A stretch of 64,000 nt of DNA from Streptomyces sp. A0958 (GTDB lineage Bacteria; Actinomycetota; Actinomycetes; Streptomycetales; Streptomycetaceae): the NCBI RefSeq assembly GCF_004795035.1, contig NZ_SSBK01000016.1, positions 1 through 64,000 of the forward strand, read 5' to 3'. This document shows positions 56,744-64,000 of the stretch, piece by piece; position 1 is the first letter of the stretch, and each line of letters begins with the position of its first letter. The notes beneath the pieces are model-generated. The model did no database searches and was not told where the DNA came from. It saw nothing but the letters and a program-made list of their open reading frames with translations. The translations under genes and the position numbers were made by a program.

Positions 56744-58196
56744 CCCCAAGGGCTTCCTGACCACCGGCCGCGAGGTCGCCCGGACCCGCCCGGTGAGCGA
56801 GCGCGTCAAGGACTGGAACGAGGTCTACGTTCCCGGCTCGCTGCTCCCGGTCATCAGCAAGCAGGCCGGCCGCTGCATGGACTGCGGCATCCCGTTCTGC
56901 CACAACGGCTGCCCGCTCGGAAACCTCATCCCCGAGTGGAACGACTACGCCTACCGCGAGGACTGGTCCGCCGCGTCCGAGCGGCTGCACGCCACGAACA
57001 ACTTCCCGGAGTTCACCGGGCGGCTGTGCCCGGCCCCCTGCGAGTCGGCGTGCGTGCTCGGCATCAACCAGCCGGCCGTCACCATCAAGAACGTCGAGGT
57101 CTCGATCATCGACAAGGCGTGGGACAGCGGTGACGTCACCCCGCAGCCGCCCGAGCGCCTCTCCGGCAAGACCGTCGCCGTCATCGGCTCGGGACCGGCC
57201 GGACTCGCCGCCGCCCAGCAGCTGACCCGGGCCGGTCACACGGTCGCCGTCTACGAGCGCGCGGACCGCATCGGCGGACTCCTCCGCTACGGCATCCCCG
57301 AGTTCAAGATGGAGAAGTCGCACATCAACCGCCGCATCGAGCAGATGCGCGCGGAGGGCACCAAGTTCCGCACCGAGACCGAGATCGGCCGGGACATCGA
57401 CGCCGCGAAGCTGCGCCGCCGCTACGACGCCGTGGTCATCGCCGCCGGTGCCACCGTCTCGCGCGACCTGCCCGTCCCGGGCCGTGAGCTGAACGGCGTG
57501 CACTTCGCGATGGAGTACCTGCCGCTCGCCAACAAGGTGCGGGAGGGCGACCTGACGGTCTCCCCGATCACCGCCGAGGGCAAGCACGTCGTCGTCATCG
57601 GCGGCGGCGACACCGGCGCCGACTGCGTCGGCACCGCGCACCGCCAGGGCGCCCTGTCCGTCACCCAGCTGGAGATCATGCCCCGGCCGGGCGAGGAACG
57701 GAACGCCAACCAGCCCTGGCCGACCTTCCCCATGCTCTACAAGGTCACCTCCGCGCACGAGGAGGGCGGCGAGAGGGTCTACTCCGTCTCGACCACGCAC
57801 TTCGAGGGCGACGCGGACGGCAACGTCCAGGCCCTCCACCTTGTCGAGGTGGAGTTCAAGGACGGTAAGCTGGAGCAGAAGCCCGGCACCGAGCGGACCA
57901 TCCCCGCGCAACTGGTCACGCTCGCGATGGGCTTCACCGGCACCGACCAGGCCAACGGCCTGGTCCAGCAGTTCGGTCTGGAACTCGACGCACGGGGCAA
58001 CATCGCCCGTGACGAGGACTACGCCACCAACGTCGACGGCGTCTTCGTCGCCGGAGACGCGGGCCGCGGCCAGTCCCTCATCGTGTGGGCCATCGCCGAG
58101 GGCCGCTCCGCGGCAAGCGGCGTGGACCGCTTCCTGACCGGAGCCAGCGCACTGCCGGCCCCGATCCGCCCGACGGACCGTTCCCTGACGGTCTGA
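56736..58196 (+). CDS. gltD: Glutamate synthase small subunit
   Basis: A 486-residue FAD/NADPH subunit that passes electrons to GltB. It has N-terminal 4Fe-4S cysteine clusters (RCMDCGIPFCHNGCPLGN and CPAPCESACVLG), the FAD motif VIGSGPAGLAAAQQL, the NADPH motif VIGGGDTGADCVG, and the C-terminal FVAGDAGRGQSLIVWAIAEG. The ATG lies within the gltB end, so the two are coupled. Confidence 0.98.
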   Translation: MADPKGFLTTGREVARTRPVSERVKDWNEVYVPGSLLPVISKQAGRCMDCGIPFCHNGCPLGNLIPEWNDYAYREDWSAASERLHATNNFPEFTGRLCPAPCESACVLGINQPAVTIKNVEVSIIDKAWDSGDVTPQPPERLSGKTVAVIGSGPAGLAAAQQLTRAGHTVAVYERADRIGGLLRYGIPEFKMEKSHINRRIEQMRAEGTKFRTETEIGRDIDAAKLRRRYDAVVIAAGATVSRDLPVPGRELNGVHFAMEYLPLANKVREGDLTVSPITAEGKHVVVIGGGDTGADCVGTAHRQGALSVTQLEIMPRPGEERNANQPWPTFPMLYKVTSAHEEGGERVYSVSTTHFEGDADGNVQALHLVEVEFKDGKLEQKPGTERTIPAQLVTLAMGFTGTDQANGLVQQFGLELDARGNIARDEDYATNVDGVFVAGDAGRGQSLIVWAIAEGRSAASGVDRFLTGASALPAPIRPTDRSLTV

Positions 58197-58240
58197 CACG
58201 GCACACAGACGTCCCGTACAACGGCGTACGGAACTGAACG

Positions 58241-58282
58241 CGGCGCCTGCCCGTCCCCGACCGGACGATTCGGCAGGCGCCG
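58241..58282. terminator. Terminator between gltD and the ion-permease gene
   Basis: CGGCGCCTGCC (58241-58251) pairs with GGCAGGCGCCG (58272-58282) across a 20-nt loop, between convergent genes. Confidence 0.7.
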
Positions 58283-58313
58283 TGGCGCGTCCGGGGGCAG
58301 CCGGCGCCCGGCC

Positions 58314-59543
58314 TCAGACGGTCAGGGCCAGCGCACAGGTCGCGGCGCCCGTCGCCCCCACCGCCAGCACCAGACCGGTCAGCGCGAAGCGCCGTACACC
58401 GATGCGCGTCCCCTGCCACCGGCACCGCTCGAACCACAGCAGCGTCGCCAGCGATCCCCACGGGGCGACGAGCGGCCCCGCGTTGACCCCGACCAGCAGG
58501 GCGAGCAGCTGGTGGTGGTTGCCCGCCGGGACGACCGCCTCGCCCGCCACGTACGCCGGAAGGTTGTTGAGTACGTTGGCGAGCCCGGCGCCGACCCCGG
58601 CCGTACGCAGCATGCCCGCGAAGCCGTCGTCCGAGCCGACCGCCCGTACCAGCAGCTCGTGCAGCCCGTGCGCGTCGACCGTCTCCACCACCAGGAACAT
58701 CCCGGGCACCAGGACCAGCAGCCGCCACGGCACCAGCGACAGGCGCAGCTCCTCGCGGCGCCGCACCGCGTAGGCCGCCACCACGACCGCCATCGCCACC
58801 AGCGAGGCCGCCCACAGCGGCACGTCCACGACCAGGATCGCCAGCAGGAACCCGGCGCACGCCACCGAGCAGACGCCCAGCAGCACCCGGTCGTCGGGGG
58901 AGGGCACCGGCGGCGGGGTGTACGTGTCGGAGCCCCGCCGACCGCGGCGCCAGTAGAACACCCACAGGCACAGCGCCGTCATCCCGATCGCGGCCAGCTG
59001 CGGCAGCCACATCACGGCCGCGAGCCCGGTGGGCGTCAGCGCCACCCGGTCCGCCGCCAGCAGGTTGGTCAGGTTCGACACCGGCAGCAGCAGGCTCGCG
59101 GTGTTGGCCAGCCACACCGTCGTCATGGCGAGCGGCACCGCCGCGATGCCCACCCGGCCGGCCAGCGCCAGCATCACCGGCGTGAGCAGGACGGCCGTGG
59201 TGTCCAGGTTCAGGGTGATCGTGGTGAGCGAGGCGAACGCCACGCACAGCCCGAACAGCAGCGGATAGCGGCCCCGGCCCGCCCGGGCCACCCAGGCCGC
59301 GACCACGTCGAAGACCTGGGCCCGGCCCGCCAGCTCCGCCAGCACGATCACGGTGGCCAGGAACGCCAGCAGCGGCCCGACGCGCCGCATCTGGTCCTGC
59401 GCCGGACCGGCGGGCAGCAGCCCGGTCGCCGCGGCGATCACACCGACCAGGAGCAGCCCGCCCGCCAGCCAGTCCAGCGGATGCAGCCGCCGGACCAGGG
59501 CACCGAGGCGCGAGCCCCCCGGCGTGGAGTGATCGTTCCGCAT
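58314..59543 (-). CDS. ArsB/SLC13-type ion permease
   Basis: A 409-residue membrane protein with 10-12 helices and the inverted-repeat plan of the IT superfamily. SLTTITLNLDTTAVLLTPVM and ANTASLLLPVSNLTNLLA are in the first half; LANVLNNLPAYVAG and GVNAGPLVAPWGSLATLLW in the second. It resembles arsenite/anion permeases, but no arsR or arsC lies nearby, so the substrate is open. ATG start at 59543. Confidence 0.88.
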   Translation of the reverse strand: MRNDHSTPGGSRLGALVRRLHPLDWLAGGLLLVGVIAAATGLLPAGPAQDQMRRVGPLLAFLATVIVLAELAGRAQVFDVVAAWVARAGRGRYPLLFGLCVAFASLTTITLNLDTTAVLLTPVMLALAGRVGIAAVPLAMTTVWLANTASLLLPVSNLTNLLAADRVALTPTGLAAVMWLPQLAAIGMTALCLWVFYWRRGRRGSDTYTPPPVPSPDDRVLLGVCSVACAGFLLAILVVDVPLWAASLVAMAVVVAAYAVRRREELRLSLVPWRLLVLVPGMFLVVETVDAHGLHELLVRAVGSDDGFAGMLRTAGVGAGLANVLNNLPAYVAGEAVVPAGNHHQLLALLVGVNAGPLVAPWGSLATLLWFERCRWQGTRIGVRRFALTGLVLAVGATGAATCALALTV

Positions 59544-59578
59544 GCGGTCATCGTGTCAGACCGGGCACCCGCCCCCGC

Positions 59579-60502
59579 TCAGCCCGTCAGCGCGGACGTC
59601 TTGAGGACCACCAGCAGCACCAGCACCGCAGCCAGCACCACGCACCCGGCCGCCTGCACCGCCGTACGCCGCCCGGCGGGGGCGTACGCGTACACGACCG
59701 TCACCGCCGCCCCGGTGAGCAGCCCGCCCAGGTGCGCCTCCCAGGAGGTGAAGCCCGCCGAGATCAGCATCCAGACCAGGAACACGGCCAGGAAGCGGTT
59801 CACCGCCCGCATGTCCCGGCCCAGGCGCCGGCCGATGACGTAGAACGCCGCCGCGAGACCGAAGATCGCCCCCGAGGCGCCGACCGTGTCGCCGGACGGC
59901 GCGACCAGGTACACCAGCACCGAACCGCCCAGCGCCGCCAGCAGATACAGGGCGAGGAAGCGGACCCGGCCCAACTGCTCCTCGACCACCCGGCCCAGGT
60001 TCCACAGCGCGTACATGTTGAACACGATGTGCAGCACCCCGAACGGCACCGAGCCGAACGACGAGCCGTCCGGCGGCAGATGGAGGAAGGCCCCGGTCAG
60101 CAGCCGGTACCACTCACCGTCCACCACCCCGAACACGTCGTACCCGGGGTAGCCCCCGTCGACGTACACGTACCGCCCGCCGTCCGGACCGGACAGCCCG
60201 GCCCCCGCCATCGCGAACCGGTCGACGATCCCCGGGCGGATCAGCTCGGCCAGGTACGCCAGGATGTTGAGGCCGATCAGCACATAGGTGACGATCGGCA
60301 CCGCGTTGCGGGGCACCGCACCGCCGAACGCGGTCCGCGCCTGCCGGATCGAGCGCTGCCCCTCCTTCACGCACTCCACGCACTGATGGCCGACCGCCGC
60401 CTCGCGCATGCAGCTCGGGCAGATGAAGCGCTCGCAGCGGACGCAGCTCACGTACGTCTCGTACGAGGGGTGGCGGTAGCACGTGGTGACGGCGGCCTCC
60501 AT
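59579..60502 (-). CDS. Rhomboid intramembrane protease with N-terminal zinc fingers
   Basis: A 307-residue protein. Residues 5-45 form a B-box-like zinc-binding region (CYRHP, SCVRCERFICPSCM, HQCVEC). The rhomboid domain follows, with catalytic Ser210 in GASGAIFG, catalytic His257 in EAHLGG, and HIVFNMYALWNLG in helix 2. It cleaves membrane proteins within the bilayer. ATG 60502 is chosen; 186 bases without a gene precede it. Confidence 0.95.
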   Translation of the reverse strand: MEAAVTTCYRHPSYETYVSCVRCERFICPSCMREAAVGHQCVECVKEGQRSIRQARTAFGGAVPRNAVPIVTYVLIGLNILAYLAELIRPGIVDRFAMAGAGLSGPDGGRYVYVDGGYPGYDVFGVVDGEWYRLLTGAFLHLPPDGSSFGSVPFGVLHIVFNMYALWNLGRVVEEQLGRVRFLALYLLAALGGSVLVYLVAPSGDTVGASGAIFGLAAAFYVIGRRLGRDMRAVNRFLAVFLVWMLISAGFTSWEAHLGGLLTGAAVTVVYAYAPAGRRTAVQAAGCVVLAAVLVLLVVLKTSALTG

Positions 60503-60643
60503 GGCCGGCTCCTTCGTCTGTACGGGGACCAGAGGCCGGTGGGGGCGGCGGCGATCAAGATAGCGAACGCGGCACGGCACCCCGCACCCGGGCTCCGCAG
60601 GTCACGACGGCACCCGAACGGGTGGGCCACGGCCCCTCCCGCC

Positions 60644-60672
60644 GGAAACCCGACAGAGGATGTCGGGTTTCC
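60644..60672. promoter_or_regulatory. 12-bp perfect inverted repeat before the PPOX-family gene
   Basis: GGAAACCCGACA (60644-60655) and its complement (60661-60672) flank GAGGA. It ends 16 bases before the start codon at 60689, where it could be a repressor operator or a translation-blocking hairpin. It also lies beyond the rhomboid start, so it is not that gene's terminator. Confidence 0.55.
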
Positions 60673-60688
60673 CGAGTTCGATGGCGTC

Positions 60689-61195
60689 ATGACTCCGATT
60701 TCCTGGACAGACTTCCGGACCGCCGAGCCGGCCCTCGCCGACACCGTGCGTCGGCGGTTCGAGCGGTACCGCCACCACGTCCTCGCGACGCTCCGCACGG
60801 ACGGGTCGCCCCGGCTCACCGGCCTGGAGGTGGACTTCTGGCGGGACGAGCCGCACCTCGGGATGATGCCGAACTCCCGCAAGGCCCTCGACCTGCGCCG
60901 CGACCCCCGATTCTGCGTGCACGCCAACCCCGGGCCCGACGCCGAGATGGCCGACGGGGACGTCCGGATCTCCGGGCGCGCGGTCGAGGTGACCGATCCG
61001 GACGTACTCGCCCGCTTCATCGACGAGAGGAAGCCGCCCGAGCCCTTCCACCTGTTCCGCGTCGAGCCGACCGAGGTGGTGCGCGTCGGCCTGAAGGGCG
61101 GCGACACCCTCGTCATCAGCACCTGGCGGCCCGGCCGGCCGCTGCGCACGATCCGCAGGGGCAACGACGAGGGGACGCTCTCCGGGGACCTCTGA
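60689..61195 (+). CDS. PPOX-family (pyridoxamine 5'-phosphate oxidase-like) protein
   Basis: A 168-residue split-barrel flavin- or F420-binding protein: HHVLATLRTDGSPRLTGLEVDFW, MPNSRKALDLRRDPRFCVHANPG, VRISGRAVEV, FRVEPTEVVRVGL. Actinobacterial members often use F420. The substrate is unknown. A TetR regulator follows 60 bases downstream on the same strand. Confidence 0.9.
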   Translation: MTPISWTDFRTAEPALADTVRRRFERYRHHVLATLRTDGSPRLTGLEVDFWRDEPHLGMMPNSRKALDLRRDPRFCVHANPGPDAEMADGDVRISGRAVEVTDPDVLARFIDERKPPEPFHLFRVEPTEVVRVGLKGGDTLVISTWRPGRPLRTIRRGNDEGTLSGDL

Positions 61196-61255
61196 GCGCG
61201 GCCTCCCGGCCCGGGGCCGCGCGGCGGGCGGGGCGGCGGGGCGGAGAATGGGCGG

Positions 61256-61867
61256 GTGCCTACCAAGAAGAAGCCCCAGGGGACCCCCTCGCCCGAGCGC
61301 CGCGCCGAACTGCTCGCCACCGCCGCCGAGGTCTTCGCCGCCCAGGGATACAACGCCACGACCGTGCGCAGGATCGCGGACGCGGCCGGAATGCTCGCGG
61401 GCAGCCTCTACTACCACTTCGACTCCAAGGAATCGATGGTGGACGAGATCCTCTCCACCTTCCTGAACGAGCTCTGGGAGGGGTACGACGCCGTGCTCGA
61501 AGCCGGGCTCGGCCCCAGGGAGACCATCGAGGCGCTGGTCACCGAGTCCTTCCGGGAGATCGACCGGCACCGCGACGCCGTCGCCATCTACCAGAAGGAG
61601 GCCCGGCACCTGGCCGCCCAGCCGAGGTTCCAGTACCTGGACGACTCGCAGCAGAAGTTCGAGAAGGCGTGGCTCGGCACCCTGGAGCGCGGCGTCGCCG
61701 ACGGCACCTTCCGCGCCGACCTGGACATCCGCCTGACCTACCGCTTCGTCCGCGACACCGTCTGGGTCGCCGCGTCCTGGTACCGGCCCGGCGGGCGGCA
61801 CAGCCCCGAGGAGATCGCCCGCCAGTACCTGTCGATGGTCCTGGACGGAATCGCCCTGCGGCACTGA
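61256..61867 (+). CDS. TetR-family transcriptional regulator
   Basis: A 203-residue repressor-type protein. The helix-turn-helix (residues 17-62) reads ELLATAAEVFAAQGYNATTVRRIADAAGMLAGSLYYHFDSKESMVDEI. The C-terminal domain resembles the KstR2 group (DRHRDAVAIYQKEARHL, VRDTVWVAASWYRPGG), which often senses acyl-CoA ligands. GTG start. Targets are unknown; the adjacent PPOX gene with its dyad is one candidate. Confidence 0.9.
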   Translation: MPTKKKPQGTPSPERRAELLATAAEVFAAQGYNATTVRRIADAAGMLAGSLYYHFDSKESMVDEILSTFLNELWEGYDAVLEAGLGPRETIEALVTESFREIDRHRDAVAIYQKEARHLAAQPRFQYLDDSQQKFEKAWLGTLERGVADGTFRADLDIRLTYRFVRDTVWVAASWYRPGGRHSPEEIARQYLSMVLDGIALRH

Positions 61868-61949
61868 AACGGCCGAGATCACCCGCCGCCCGCCGCCGGA
61901 TCGTGCTACGGTAGTCCCGTTGCAGTTTTGGTACCCATGAACTTTATGT

Positions 61950-61978
61950 GCGCCTGACGGGAATGCTTCGTCAGGCGC
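61950..61978 (+). promoter_or_regulatory. Terminator-like hairpin in the csp leader
   Basis: GCGCCTGACG (61950-61959) and CGTCAGGCGC (61969-61978) form a perfect 10-bp stem with a 9-nt loop, followed by a U-rich run (TTTATTGTTTTC). The form is that of an intrinsic terminator, but it lies about 100 bases upstream of the cold-shock gene in an unusually A+T-rich leader (61918-62076). It could be an attenuator or temperature-responsive element. Confidence 0.65.
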
Positions 61979-62076
61979 TTTATTGTTTTCCGGCTTTCTC
62001 CGGATGGGGCTCAATGCGGCGACTTGGAATTCGTAAAGTGCGAATTTCCGGCACTGCACCTCCTTAGGAGAATGAC

Positions 62077-62280
62077 ATGGCTACTGGAACCGTGAAGTGG
62101 TTCAACTCTGAAAAGGGCTTCGGCTTCATCGAGCAGGACGGCGGCGGCGCCGACGTCTTCGCCCACTACTCGAACATCGCCACCTCGGGCTTCCGCGAGC
62201 TCCTTGAGGGCCAGAAGGTCACCTTCGACGTCACGCAGGGCCAGAAGGGCCCGCAGGCGGAGAACATCGTCCCGGCCTAA
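62077..62280 (+). CDS. Cold-shock protein (CspA family)
   Basis: A 67-residue single cold-shock domain with both RNA-binding motifs, KGFGFIEQD and DVFAHYS. It binds single-stranded nucleic acid and melts RNA structure. It starts MATGTVKWFNSEKG like other Streptomyces Csp proteins; ATG follows AGGAG. A strong terminator separates it from the DEAD-box helicase gene. Confidence 0.97.
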   Translation: MATGTVKWFNSEKGFGFIEQDGGGADVFAHYSNIATSGFRELLEGQKVTFDVTQGQKGPQAENIVPA

Positions 62281-62300
62281 TCGCCGGACGCGTACCTCGC

Positions 62301-62337
62301 AGCCGGGGCCCGCACCGTCAAGGTGCGGGCCCCGGCT
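62301..62337 (+). terminator. Terminator after csp
   Basis: A perfect 16-bp stem (62301-62316 and 62322-62337) with a GTCAA loop, 20 bases after the csp stop and 28 before the helicase start. Confidence 0.88.
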
Positions 62338-62365
62338 CGTGCTGTCCCAGGAGGGCAATTCCGTT

Positions 62366-63970
62366 ATGACCCGCTCCGAACGTCAGGACCGTCCCGCCCG
62401 CAACCGCCCGTCGAGGGGGCGCGGCACGGCCCAGGCAAAGGCAACCGCACAGGGTTCCGGCAAGGGAACCGGAAAGGCGTCGCCCCGTCGCAGGGCCACG
62501 CCGCCGCAGGGCGAATTCGCGCTGCCCGAGACCATCACCCCCGCACTGCCCGCCGTCGAGGCGTTCGCCGAGCTGGACATGCCCGCCGCCCTGCTGAAGA
62601 CCCTTGCCGCGCAGGGCGTCACCGAACCGTTCCCGATCCAGGGCGCCACCCTGCCGAACTCGCTGGCCGGCCGGGACATCCTCGGCCGGGGCCGCACCGG
62701 TTCCGGCAAGACCCTCGCCTTCGGCCTCGCGCTCCTGGCCCGCACCGCCGGCCGCCGCGCCGAGCCGAAGGCACCCCTGGTCCTCGTCCTCGTCCCGACC
62801 CGCGAGCTCGCCCAGCAGGTCACCGACGCCCTGACGCCGTACGCCACCGCGGTCAACCTGCGCCTGGCCACCGTCGTCGGCGGCATGTCGATCACCAAGC
62901 AGTCGGCCACGCTGCGGCGCGGCGCCGAGGTGCTCGTCGCGACCCCGGGCCGGCTCAAGGACCTCATCGAGCGCGGCGACTGCCGCCTGGACCAGGTCTC
63001 GATCACCGTCCTGGACGAGGCCGACCAGATGGCCGACATGGGCTTCATGCCGCAGGTCGTCGCCCTGCTCAAGCAGGTCGAGCCGGACGGGCAGCGGATG
63101 CTGTTCTCCGCGACCCTGGACAAGAACATCGACCGCCTGGTCAACATGTTCCTCACCGACCCCGTCGTGCACTCGGTCGACCCGTCCGCCGGTGCGGTCA
63201 CCACCATGGAGCACCACGTCCTCCATGTCCTGGACGAGACCGACAAGAAGGCCGTCGCCACGAAGATCGCCGCCCGCGAGGGCCGCGTGATCATGTTCGT
63301 GGACACCAAGCGCGCCGCCGACCGCTTCGCCAAGCGGCTGCTGGCCAGCGGGGTACGGGCGGCCGCGCTGCACGGCGGGCGTTCGCAGCCGCAGCGCAAC
63401 CGGACCCTGGACCAGTTCAAGAACGGCCAGGTCACCGCCCTCGTCGCGACGAACGTGGCGGCGCGCGGCATCCACGTCGACGACCTCGACCTCGTCGTCA
63501 ACGTGGACCCGCCCACCGACCACAAGGACTACCTGCACCGCGGCGGGCGCACCGCGCGCGCCGGCGAGTCCGGCAGCGTCGTCACGCTGGTGCTGCCCGA
63601 CGAGAAGCGGGACATGACCCGGCTGATGCAGGACGCGGGCATCGCGCCGCGCACCACCCGGATCAAGTCCAGCGACGAGGAGCTGTCCCGGATCACCGGG
63701 GCGCGCGAGCCGTCCGGTGTCGCGGTCGTCATAGAGGTACCCCAGCCGACCCAGCCGAAGCCGCGCACGCGGCCGGCCGGAGCCGGCACGGGCACCGGCA
63801 CCCGGGTCCGCTCGGGCAGCCGGGGCCGCGGACGTCGCGGCGGCGGTGGCGCGGGCGGCACCGGCACGCAGGGCACGAGCGGGACCGGCGGCGCCTCACG
63901 GGGAACCGGCGGCGCCTCGCGCGGGACCGGCCGGGGCGGCGCGCCCACGCGCAGCCGCCGCGCCGCCTAG
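62366..63970 (+). CDS. DEAD-box ATP-dependent RNA helicase
   Basis: A 534-residue helicase. A basic N-terminus (residues 1-50) is followed by the Q motif (PFPIQGATLP) and motif I as GRTGSGKT. Then come PTRELAQQ, TPGRLKDL, motif II DEAD (VLDEADQMADMGF), SAT, and the C-terminal domain (ATNVAARGIHVDDLDLVVNVD, HRGGRTARAG). The last 90 residues are Gly/Arg/Thr-rich, an RNA-binding tail like that of RhlE/CsdA-type enzymes. ATG 62366 follows AGGAGGG. Read-through from csp could couple both RNA-remodelling proteins. The remaining 30 bases of the window hold nothing. Confidence 0.96.
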   Translation: MTRSERQDRPARNRPSRGRGTAQAKATAQGSGKGTGKASPRRRATPPQGEFALPETITPALPAVEAFAELDMPAALLKTLAAQGVTEPFPIQGATLPNSLAGRDILGRGRTGSGKTLAFGLALLARTAGRRAEPKAPLVLVLVPTRELAQQVTDALTPYATAVNLRLATVVGGMSITKQSATLRRGAEVLVATPGRLKDLIERGDCRLDQVSITVLDEADQMADMGFMPQVVALLKQVEPDGQRMLFSATLDKNIDRLVNMFLTDPVVHSVDPSAGAVTTMEHHVLHVLDETDKKAVATKIAAREGRVIMFVDTKRAADRFAKRLLASGVRAAALHGGRSQPQRNRTLDQFKNGQVTALVATNVAARGIHVDDLDLVVNVDPPTDHKDYLHRGGRTARAGESGSVVTLVLPDEKRDMTRLMQDAGIAPRTTRIKSSDEELSRITGAREPSGVAVVIEVPQPTQPKPRTRPAGAGTGTGTRVRSGSRGRGRRGGGGAGGTGTQGTSGTGGASRGTGGASRGTGRGGAPTRSRRAA

Positions 63971-64000
63971 CTCGACCCGCTCCGGCATCGAGGGCCGGGC

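Noticed and set aside
52088..56809. A 1573-codon minus-strand frame across gltB
   Set aside because: Same reason: gltB is certain on the plus strand and the antisense frame has no recognisable motif.

Overview
The window looks like chromosomal core DNA of a Streptomyces species. It has very high G+C, many GTG starts, ATGA/GTGA start-stop overlaps, and a gene order (ileS, lspA, dnaE, his cluster, trp cluster, lgt, gltBD) that I recall from Streptomyces chromosomes. I see no rRNA, tRNA, insertion sequence, prophage or CRISPR array. Function calls rest on reading motifs and family resemblance; no database search was run.

Layout. 1-300: short tandem repeats. 301-3735: ileS (minus) behind a translational T-box leader. 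4038-8618: a DksA/TraR-like zinc-finger protein, lspA, an RluA-family pseudouridine synthase, a GNAT acetyltransferase and a CPA1 cation/proton antiporter. 8642-12074: an MscS channel, a dienelactone-hydrolase-like protein, a membrane-anchored DsbA-like protein and a membrane protein. 12299-15835: dnaE. 15923-24862: a small basic protein, a NYN-domain protein, an ABC exporter pair, a second tandem-repeat array, a YbaK-type deacylase, a LON-substrate-domain protein, and two proteins of unknown role.

25009-30742 is a tightly coupled histidine operon: hisD-hisC-hisB-small membrane protein-hisH-priA-ridA-hisF. A broken LuxR-type regulator, an ArsR-like repressor with a clear operator, and an MFS exporter separate it from hisI. 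hisI abuts trpE at 34438, and the tryptophan genes run to 41020 (trpE, TIGR02234-type membrane protein, two small membrane proteins, trpC, trpM, trpB, trpA). No trpF is present; PriA, acting as both HisA and TrpF, would supply that step for both pathways. hisG, hisE, trpD and the glutamine-amidotransferase trpG lie elsewhere.

41096-42974 holds a second DsbA-like protein and lgt. 43038-50758 is a seven-gene minus-strand operon in which successive genes overlap: four ADP-ribosylglycohydrolase (DraG/ADPRH) paralogues, a ribokinase-type sugar kinase, a class III CoA-transferase and an HpcH/CitE-type lyase. Its substrate is unknown, and it is the best candidate here for an undescribed system. The window ends with a VIT1-like transporter, gltB-gltD behind a long leader, an ion permease, a rhomboid protease with zinc fingers, a PPOX-family protein, a TetR regulator, a cold-shock protein with a structured leader, and a DEAD-box RNA helicase.

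Other standouts are an IleRS whose class I HxGH signature is replaced by GxHH, twin palindromic operators before the ArsR gene, and a LuxR relic whose first frameshift is exactly one copy of a 32-bp tandem duplication.
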